NCBI GenBank assembly: GCA_009704705.1
Contig: WLDR01000025.1
Coordinates: 1-13,887 of the forward strand
Origin: Actinomycetota bacterium
Lineage (GTDB): Bacteria; Actinomycetota; Actinomycetes; Actinomycetales; Microbacteriaceae
Direction: 5' to 3'
Length of the DNA: 13,887 nt
Positions 6,413-11,407 of this stretch are shown here, piece after piece. The stretch's first letter is position 1. Each line of letters starts with the position of its first letter. The notes beneath the pieces were generated by a model, which worked only from the letters and a program-made list of their open reading frames with translations, searched no databases and was not told where the DNA came from. The position numbers were made by a program, and so were the translations under genes.

Positions 6413-7258
6413 CTAAGCTGTGCCCATCTCGTGTTGACGAGCGACGGCGGCGTCTGTTGCGTCCGTGAAGATGTTCTTCAGATCTGCCGCTTCGAATACA
6501 GCGATTGCGCGCTCGGTCGAACCGCCTGGGCTCGTGACGCGGCGGCGCAACTCAGCGGGCGACTCGCCAGATGCATCGAGAAGGTCGAGGGCACCACGGA
6601 ACGTTCCGCGAACCATGCGTTCGGCCTGTTCCCGGGTGAATCCCTTTTCGACGGCAACCGCCGTGAAGGCCTCAATAATGAAGAACAGGTAGGCAGGCCC
6701 CGAACCTGATATCGAACCGAGTGCATTGATTTCTTCCTCTTCGATGACCAAGACATCGCCAACGGTCTCAAAGAGTTTCACGGCGAGGTCGAGGTCGCCC
6801 GGTTGCACCCGCGTTCCGCCCGCGATTCCGGTTACTGCACGACCGACGGTCGCGGGAGTATTTGGCATCGTTCGCACCACCGCTTGTCCGCTAGGCAAAT
6901 GCGCTTCCATCGTCTGCGTTGTGACGCCGGCGGCCACGCTCACGATAAGGGCGTTTGGCTCGAGGGAATCAGCAATCTCGTCAAGCACGTCGGCAACCAT
7001 CGCGGGCTTCACGCCAATAATGACAATGGATGCACCGACCACTGCCTCTCGATTCGCATGAGGGTTGGCCCCGGTCGCCGTCGCGATCACGCGCGGCTCG
7101 TCGGCAAGACTCGCCGCGTTGGCCGTGTCTCGGTTCGTCACTCGAATGCCACCGGCCACCGTGACGTGAGGCGCAAGCAGGCCTAACAGAATCGCTCGAC
7201 CCATTGATCCGGCCCCCACAATTGCGATCGTCGGCAGGTGCACTTGAGTGGGGGTCAT
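6413..7258 (-). CDS. proC: Pyrroline-5-carboxylate reductase
   Basis: 281 residues. It catalyses NAD(P)H-dependent reduction of 1-pyrroline-5-carboxylate, the last step of proline synthesis, in the cytoplasm. The N-terminal Rossmann motif is G15-A-G-S-M-G20 (TIAIVGAGSMGRAILLGLL). MPNTPATVGRAVTGIA, SISGSGPAYLFFIIEA and the signature LRRRVTSPGGSTERAI follow in the usual order. Two ATGs are possible, 7267 and 7258. I chose 7258 because the 7267 ATG overlaps the TAGAAT box, which then sits 7 bases before 7258. It is divergent from the cation transporter and convergent with ktrA. Confidence 0.95.
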   Translation of the reverse strand: MTPTQVHLPTIAIVGAGSMGRAILLGLLAPHVTVAGGIRVTNRDTANAASLADEPRVIATATGANPHANREAVVGASIVIIGVKPAMVADVLDEIADSLEPNALIVSVAAGVTTQTMEAHLPSGQAVVRTMPNTPATVGRAVTGIAGGTRVQPGDLDLAVKLFETVGDVLVIEEEEINALGSISGSGPAYLFFIIEAFTAVAVEKGFTREQAERMVRGTFRGALDLLDASGESPAELRRRVTSPGGSTERAIAVFEAADLKNIFTDATDAAVARQHEMGTA

Positions 7259-7265
7259 GTCACTC

Positions 7266-7275
7266 ATTCTAGAAT
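7266..7275. promoter_or_regulatory. Palindromic bidirectional -10 element for proC and the CDF transporter
   Basis: ATTCTAGAAT is a perfect 10-base palindrome. Read rightwards, TAGAAT ends 6 bases before ATG 7282; read leftwards, TAGAAT ends 7 bases before ATG 7258. Both genes lack an SD, so each would be leaderless and the two polymerases would compete for the same DNA. Confidence 0.65.
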
Positions 7276-7281
7276 CGACGA

Positions 7282-8244
7282 ATGAGTACTCACGGAGGCA
7301 GACGAGCAATCATTGCCGCACTGCTAGCAAATCTCGGTATCGCCACAACAAAATTCATCGCGTGGGGTTTCTCCGGCGCGGTATCGATGCTCGCTGAAGG
7401 AGTGCACTCTCTCGCGGATTCGGGAAACCAGCTGCTCCTGCTTCTGGGCGGTAAGCGCGCTCAGAGGGATGCGACACCGACACACCCCTTCGGTTATGGC
7501 CGGGAGCGTTACTTCTACGCGTTCATCGTGTCGATCATCCTCTTCACCATCGGTGGTGTCTTTTCGATTTACGAGGGCATCAACAAACTGCAGCATCCGC
7601 ACGAACTCGAAATGTGGTGGCTGCCGCTTCTTGTTTTGGCCATCGCCATAGTTCTCGAGTCGCTCAGCCTGCGCACCGCCGTCAGGGAGTCCAATCCGTT
7701 GCGCGGGTCTGCCTCGTGGATTCAGTTCATTCGTCATGCCAAGGCCCCCGAGTTGCCCGTGGTGCTTCTCGAAGATTTGGCCGCGCTTCTCGGGCTGGCC
7801 TTCGCTTTTGTCGGTATCGGGCTCACGGCCATCACCGGCAATGCGATGTTCGACGCGATCGGCACACTGTGCATTGGTGCGCTTCTCGTGGTGGTTGCCA
7901 TCGTGCTGGGAATCGAAACGAAGTCGCTTCTGCTGGGTGAAGGTGCTCGACCAGACGACGTCAAGGCAATCTCGCGCGCGATTGAAGCTTCCCCAAAGGT
8001 CACCGGGCTCATTCACATGAAGACCCTCTTCGTCGGACCAGAAGAGCTTCTCGTCGCGGCGAAAGTTGGCTTCACCGCAACGTCAAAACTGAGCGACGTG
8101 GCGAGTGAAATCGATGCGATCGAAAAGAGAATTCGAACTGCGGTTCCAGTTGCTCGGGTCATCTACATCGAGCCTGACGTCGTTCGGGTGACGGCTAAGA
8201 ACGCGCCGAGCACAGAAACGATTGTGGTGCGAGGCCGCGACTAA
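7282..8244 (+). CDS. Cation diffusion facilitator family transporter (ZnT9-like subgroup)
   Basis: 320 residues. It is a membrane exporter of divalent metals, commonly Zn2+, Mn2+ or Fe2+, by proton antiport. Helix 2 carries the family metal site SMLAEGVHSLADSGNQ with H42-xxx-D46 and N49, followed by HPFGYGRERYFYAF. Several more helices follow, with a cytoplasmic alpha-beta domain after about residue 225. In helix 5 the usual HxxxD is replaced by LLEDLAALLG (E164-D165), as I recall for the ZnT9/SLC30A9-like branch, so the metal is uncertain. Start ATG 7282 fits the leaderless promoter. It is convergent with tadA and the stop codons overlap (CTAA, 8241-8244). Confidence 0.92.
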   Translation: MSTHGGRRAIIAALLANLGIATTKFIAWGFSGAVSMLAEGVHSLADSGNQLLLLLGGKRAQRDATPTHPFGYGRERYFYAFIVSIILFTIGGVFSIYEGINKLQHPHELEMWWLPLLVLAIAIVLESLSLRTAVRESNPLRGSASWIQFIRHAKAPELPVVLLEDLAALLGLAFAFVGIGLTAITGNAMFDAIGTLCIGALLVVVAIVLGIETKSLLLGEGARPDDVKAISRAIEASPKVTGLIHMKTLFVGPEELLVAAKVGFTATSKLSDVASEIDAIEKRIRTAVPVARVIYIEPDVVRVTAKNAPSTETIVVRGRD

Positions 8245-8714
8245 TTGCGACCCGGACGTTCCTCGAAGAACTCCCTCAGCAACGTTGCGCACGCGGCCTC
8301 TTCGACGCCGCCGATGACCTCAACGCGGTGATTCAATCTGCGGTCGCGCAATAGATCAAAGAGCGACCCGGCCGCGCCCGCCTTTTCGTCCCATGCCCCG
8401 AATACGACTGTCGGGATGCGGCTACTCAGAATCGCCCCGGCACACATCACGCACGGCTCGAGAGTGACGACCAGCGTGCACTCTTCGAGACGCCACTCGC
8501 CGAGATGATCTGCCGCACGTCGAATGGCCAAGACCTCCGCGTGGGCCGTCGGGTCGCCCGTGGCCTCACGCTCGTTGCGGGCGTGGCCGATGACATCGCC
8601 GTTCTTGTCGATAACGAGTGCGGCAACGGGCACGTCGCCGGTCGCAGCGGTGAGGCGCGCATCCTCGATGCATCGCTGCATGAGTTCGATGTGTGTGTGG
8701 GCGACCGAGGTCAT
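8241..8714 (-). CDS. tadA: tRNA adenosine(34) deaminase
   Basis: 157 residues, normal TadA length. It deaminates A34 of tRNA-Arg(ACG) to inosine for wobble decoding. The zinc/catalytic set is complete: H58-A-E60 (AHAEVLAIRRAA) and PCVMCAGAI with C88 and C91. The first strand has VPVAALVIDKNGDVI and the C-terminus the usual LLREFFEERP. ATG 8714 lies 6 bases after TAGCCT with no SD, so leaderless. A less likely alternative is a nucleoside (guanine/cytosine) deaminase, but ARNEREATGDPTAHAE and its length favour TadA. Confidence 0.93.
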   Translation of the reverse strand: MTSVAHTHIELMQRCIEDARLTAATGDVPVAALVIDKNGDVIGHARNEREATGDPTAHAEVLAIRRAADHLGEWRLEECTLVVTLEPCVMCAGAILSSRIPTVVFGAWDEKAGAAGSLFDLLRDRRLNHRVEVIGGVEEAACATLLREFFEERPGRN

Positions 8715-8720
8715 GACCCA

Positions 8721-8726
8721 AGGCTA
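8721..8726 (-). promoter_or_regulatory. -10 element of leaderless tadA promoter
   Basis: TAGCCT on the minus strand is followed by TGGGTC and then ATG 8714. There is no SD. Confidence 0.6.
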
Positions 8727-8767
8727 CGCGCAGGGGTGTGTTGCGCGCGCGATGAGAGTGCGACGTT

Positions 8768-8783
8768 GCGTTGTGAGCAACGC
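8768..8783. promoter_or_regulatory. Inverted repeat over the -35 of the first Cys mini-gene, candidate operator
   Basis: GCGTTG-TGAG-CAACGC is a perfect 6+6 inverted repeat that overlaps the -35 hexamer at 8771-8776. A dimeric repressor bound here would block polymerase. Its owner is unknown. Confidence 0.4.
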
Positions 8784-8800
8784 GATTCCTGCACTATCCT
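8771..8800 (+). promoter_or_regulatory. Promoter of the first poly-Cys mini-gene and wHTH regulator
   Basis: -35 TTGTGA (8771-8776), an 18-base spacer and -10 TATCCT (8795-8800) are followed by 7 bases and ATG 8808. The predicted transcript starts at or next to the ATG. Confidence 0.65.
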
Positions 8801-8807
8801 TTTGCAC

Positions 8808-8912
8808 ATGACTAACCGTGTTCGCCCCGAGTCCGCCATTGAGGTGATGGGATTTGTCGCGATGATGACGCGCGACGCGAACTCGATGTGTTGTCGAATG
8901 TGTTGTTGTTAG
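8808..8912 (+). CDS. Leaderless poly-cysteine leader peptide (cysteine-sensing attenuator)
   Basis: A 34-codon frame beginning MTNRVRPESAIEV and ending SMCCRMCCC then TAG. The five Cys codons, all TGT, lie in the last seven codons. ATG follows -10 TATCCT by 7 bases, so the mRNA should be leaderless. The layout matches the leaderless poly-cysteine short ORFs of mycobacteria, which act as cysteine-responsive attenuators: ribosomes stalled on Cys codons prevent an mRNA fold that hides the next gene's ribosome site. Both Met-Cys-Cys blocks contain TGTGTTGT (8887-8894, 8899-8906), complementary to ACAACACA (9024-9031) at the SD of the downstream regulator. The peptide itself probably has no function. 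The role is inferred from sequence and analogy. Confidence 0.75.
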   Translation: MTNRVRPESAIEVMGFVAMMTRDANSMCCRMCCC

Positions 8913-9046
8913 AACCTCATCGCTCTCACAAATACATTCACCGCCGAGTGATTCACGCGTGACGAAGTTCGTCGAACTTCGCGTGAAGAAAGCACCATGA
9001 AGACCATTGGTTTTGGTGCCGGCACAACACAAAGGACTTTTGCATC
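8913..9046 (+). promoter_or_regulatory. Structured attenuator leader between poly-Cys ORF and wHTH gene
   Basis: There are two hairpins. The first (8952-8987) has TTCACGC/GCGTGAA and GAAGTTC/GAACTTC arms, a 5-base bulge and loop GTC. The second (8992-9019) has GCACC/GGTGC and AAGACC/GGTTTT arms around ATT, with a 3-base bulge. They would bring the Cys-codon 8-mers and ACAACACA (9024-9031) together, placing the SD AAAGGA (9031-9036, 10 bases before ATG 9047) at the edge of a long-range helix. There is no T-run, so translational rather than intrinsic-terminator control is the better fit. Confidence 0.6.
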
Positions 9047-9712
9047 ATGGCTGTTACCAAACTCTCCCCCGTTCCCGATGAGACACCGCGTCCATCCGTT
9101 ACGGCCGTTCCGCGCGAAACACGGGCGCGCGGTTTTGCGCTTTACGTCGGTATCGACGAAGCGGCCGCCGCTGCCAACGGAATCGATCTGACCCAGATTG
9201 TGACCGCGCTGCGAAACCTGACTGCTGAATTGGCGCCGGGTGCCGAGACCTACGCCGCCGTCGCGTTAGCACCGTCGGGTTCTGGCGGCCGCGATGTCGA
9301 TGTCGTTCGCCTGGCATTGCAAGAGCCCAGCGCCGTCGCGCGTCACCGCACTGACGAAGACCCAGACAGCATGGAAGGCACAGGTGTGATCGTCGACATC
9401 TCACGAAAGCGTGTGGTAATCGACGACGAAGTTGCTCCGCTGACCTTCAAGGAATTCGAGCTCATCCAATACCTCGTGACGCACAAGGGACAGACGATTT
9501 CTCGAGCTGAGATTATTCGGTCGCTGTGGCGAGCGGACGACGTCGACATTCCGAACGACAGAACCATTGACGTGCATGTGCGCCGCCTGCGCTCTAAGCT
9601 TTCGCGATTTGAGGACATTGTGCGAACGGTGCGCGGTGAGGGCTACCGCTTTGATGAGCATCCCGATGTCACGATTCTGTTCGCGAGCGCGCCGAGCCCC
9701 GACGTCTTCTAG
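9047..9712 (+). CDS. Winged-helix (OmpR/PhoB-type) regulator without receiver domain
   Basis: 221 residues. The C-terminal 100 or so are an OmpR/PhoB-type DNA-binding domain: APLTFKEFELIQYLVTHKG, ISRAEIIRSLWR, then RTIDVHVRRLRSKL as recognition helix and IVRTVRGEGYRF as wing. The N-terminal part (about residues 28-95, GFALYVGIDEAAAAANGIDL...) is not a phospho-acceptor receiver and I do not recognise it. The protein contains no cysteine at all, which would suit synthesis when cysteine is short. ATG 9047 has SD AAAGGA. An out-of-frame ATG at 8997 with a fair SD overlaps its start. The upstream poly-Cys leader suggests cysteine-controlled translation, so its regulon may be sulfur or thiol metabolism; this is inference. 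Confidence 0.85.
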   Translation: MAVTKLSPVPDETPRPSVTAVPRETRARGFALYVGIDEAAAAANGIDLTQIVTALRNLTAELAPGAETYAAVALAPSGSGGRDVDVVRLALQEPSAVARHRTDEDPDSMEGTGVIVDISRKRVVIDDEVAPLTFKEFELIQYLVTHKGQTISRAEIIRSLWRADDVDIPNDRTIDVHVRRLRSKLSRFEDIVRTVRGEGYRFDEHPDVTILFASAPSPDVF

Positions 9713-9722
9713 AGATCAGCAC

Positions 9723-9752
9723 TTGTGCTTCGTTACCATTCCGTTATAAACT
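9723..9752 (+). promoter_or_regulatory. Promoter of the second Cys mini-gene
   Basis: -35 TTGTGC (9723-9728), an 18-base spacer and -10 TAAACT (9747-9752) are followed by 7 bases and ATG 9760. The geometry is the same as the first Cys mini-gene promoter. Two CGTTA repeats 11 bases apart (9731, 9742) lie in the spacer. Confidence 0.6.
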
Positions 9753-9759
9753 GACGTCA

Positions 9760-9798
9760 ATGACCGTTTGCTGTGACGGTTGTGAATGTGATTGCTAA
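9760..9798 (+). CDS. Leaderless 12-residue Cys-rich micro-peptide MTVCCDGCECDC
   Basis: The frame ATG to TAA encodes MTVCCDGCECDC: five Cys, two Asp and one Glu in 12 residues. It starts 7 bases after -10 TAAACT, so it should be leaderless, and a strong intrinsic terminator begins 17 bases after the stop. There are two readings. First, it is a cysteine-sensing leader that attenuates transcription into phr; CTCTT (9801-9805) could pair with AAGAG of the terminator arm as antiterminator. Second, it is a real micro-peptide that binds metal like a tiny metallothionein. The density of Cys codons next to another Cys leader makes chance unlikely, but expression is unproven. Confidence 0.6.
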   Translation: MTVCCDGCECDC

Positions 9799-9815
9799 CA
9801 CTCTTGGTGTATCTG

Positions 9816-9847
9816 AAGAGGGCCGGCCCGAGAGGGCGGGCCCTCTT
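9816..9847 (+). terminator. Strong intrinsic terminator after the Cys-rich micro-ORF
   Basis: AAGAGGGCC (9816-9824) pairs with GGCCCTCTT (9839-9847). A G-G mismatch and an inner GCCC/GGGC stem follow, closed by a GAGA loop. The downstream tail TCGTTT is only moderately T-rich. It ends the micro-ORF transcript and any transcript from the wHTH gene. Confidence 0.8.
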
Positions 9848-9919
9848 TCGTTTCCCCGCCGAACGCTCCGGTTCCGACCCCGAACGCACCTCCAGAAAGC
9901 GGCGGTGACCTCATGTCGT

Positions 9920-9925
9920 TAGGGT
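9920..9925 (+). promoter_or_regulatory. Possible -10 element of phr
   Basis: TAGGGT lies in the gap between the terminator and phr; a start near 9932 would give a leader of about 30 bases. No good -35 is visible. The gene has the SD AGGAGG (9952-9957), 4 bases before ATG 9962. Confidence 0.35.
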
Positions 9926-9961
9926 TGAGTCCACGGAAACGACGAAGCCTCAGGAGGGCGA

Positions 9962-11407
9962 ATGGGCAACGCAATCGTGTGGCTTCGCGACGACCTTCGG
10001 CTCGCCGACAACCCCGCGCTCAATGCTGCAATCTCACACGCCCAGGCAACGGGTGGCCGTTTGGTCATTCTGTATGTGCTCGACGAAGTCAGTGGCGGCG
10101 TTCGACCGCTCGGTGGTGCTGTGAAGTGGTGGTTGCATCACAGCCTCGAACGTTTGGCCGCGCGTATCGAACGGCTTGATGGAACCTTCATTTTGCGTCG
10201 TGGCGCTGCTTTTGACGAGCTCCGAAAACTCCTGCGCGAAACCGACGCCACGGGCGTTTTTTGGAATCGGCGATACGGTGGTGCAGAGCGCGACCTCGAT
10301 GCAGAGATCAAGGGCTACGCGAGCGCCGCCGGGCTCGAAGCGCAGAGCTTTCAGGCCAACCTCATGTTTGAGCCGTGGACGGTTCGCACGGGCGGCGGAA
10401 CTCCGTACACGGTATTCACGCCGTTCTGGAAGTCGTGCCTGAACCGGCCCGAGCCCATTCGCTCGCCGTTGGATGCTCCGACAAATCTGCTGGGACTCGA
10501 TTCGAGCTCAACTCCGGCACGCGACGCGCTCGCCAGCGACGACCTCGATGCGTGGAGTCTGCTGCCCACAAATCCCGATTGGTCACTTGGACTGTCTCTT
10601 CGCTGGCAGCCCGGAGAAGTGGCAGCGCACGAAAAACTCGAACACTTCATCGAACACAGGCTCGAAGGCTATGCGGCCGGTCGAGATTTTCCCGCGGACA
10701 ACAACACAAGCGAGCTGTCGCCCCACTTGCGCTTCGGCGAGATTTCACCGTTTCAAATCTTCGAGCGCATTCGCCGCGTGCCAACTTCTGGCGCTAGCGA
10801 TGACATGCTCGAGGGCATCCGCCGATTTAAGGCAGAGGTGGGCTGGCGGGAGTTCAGCTACAACCTGCTCTTCCACTGGCCCGATCTCGCGACCAACAAT
10901 TTCGATAGTCGCTTTGATCACTTTGAGTGGAGCGACCCCAACGACGGTCGGCTCGCCGCTTGGAAGCAGGGAACGACGGGAGTGCCGCTCGTCGACGCGG
11001 GGATGCGTGAGCTCTGGCAGACCGGGTACATGCACAACCGCGTGCGCATGGTGGCAGCGAGCTTTTTGATTAAGAACCTGCTCATTGATTGGCGAATCGG
11101 AGAGGCCTGGTTCTGGGACACCTTGGTTGACGCTGATCCGGCCAACAATGCTGCAAGCTGGCAGTGGGTTGCCGGATGCGGTGCCGACGCGGCTCCCTAC
11201 TTTCGGGTATTCAACCCAATGCTGCAGGCAGAGAAATTCGATCCAGAGAAGCGATACCGTGAGCGCTACCTCGGCAATTACGAGACGGATATTGACTATC
11301 CGGCACCCATCATCGACCTAGCAACAAGCCGCGGTGAAGCGCTCGAAGCTTTTGCGAACGTGAGCGGTCGCTCAAAGCAGGTTCGGCCACCAGCCTCACT
11401 GACCTAG
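9962..11407 (+). CDS. phrB: Deoxyribodipyrimidine photo-lyase (class I CPD photolyase)
   Basis: 481 residues, the normal length. It uses light to split cyclobutane pyrimidine dimers, with FADH- as catalytic cofactor and an N-terminal antenna. The N-terminal domain opens IVWLRDDLRLADNPALNAA. FAD-domain hallmarks are present: TSELSPHLRFGEISP, VGWREFSYNLLFHWPDL, TGYMHNRVRMVAASFLIK and PANNAASWQW followed by GCGADAAPYFRVFNPMLQ. The Trp-rich electron-transfer region looks intact. ATG 9962 has the strong SD AGGAGG. It is separated from the Cys-rich micro-ORF by the terminator, so it may be attenuated or have its own promoter. Its stop interlocks with the convergent glycosyltransferase stop (CTAG, 11404-11407). 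Confidence 0.95.
   Translation: MGNAIVWLRDDLRLADNPALNAAISHAQATGGRLVILYVLDEVSGGVRPLGGAVKWWLHHSLERLAARIERLDGTFILRRGAAFDELRKLLRETDATGVFWNRRYGGAERDLDAEIKGYASAAGLEAQSFQANLMFEPWTVRTGGGTPYTVFTPFWKSCLNRPEPIRSPLDAPTNLLGLDSSSTPARDALASDDLDAWSLLPTNPDWSLGLSLRWQPGEVAAHEKLEHFIEHRLEGYAAGRDFPADNNTSELSPHLRFGEISPFQIFERIRRVPTSGASDDMLEGIRRFKAEVGWREFSYNLLFHWPDLATNNFDSRFDHFEWSDPNDGRLAAWKQGTTGVPLVDAGMRELWQTGYMHNRVRMVAASFLIKNLLIDWRIGEAWFWDTLVDADPANNAASWQWVAGCGADAAPYFRVFNPMLQAEKFDPEKRYRERYLGNYETDIDYPAPIIDLATSRGEALEAFANVSGRSKQVRPPASLT

Noticed and set aside
7259..7309. proC starts at 7309 or 7267
   Set aside because: 7309 lies within the divergent transporter gene and 7267 lies in the -10 palindrome. The NAD(P)-binding strand begins normally from 7258.
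8724..9032. 102-codon frame on the minus strand
   Set aside because: It is antisense to the Cys leader, lacks a start context and has no recognisable domain; it is a shadow of the leader region.
8997..9191. 64-codon frame starting MKTIGFGAGTTQR with an SD-like AGAAAG
   Set aside because: It runs out of frame into the winged-helix gene and its later part has no protein-like features. Its ATG lies in a hairpin bulge. It could still be a minor regulatory frame, but there is nothing to support it.
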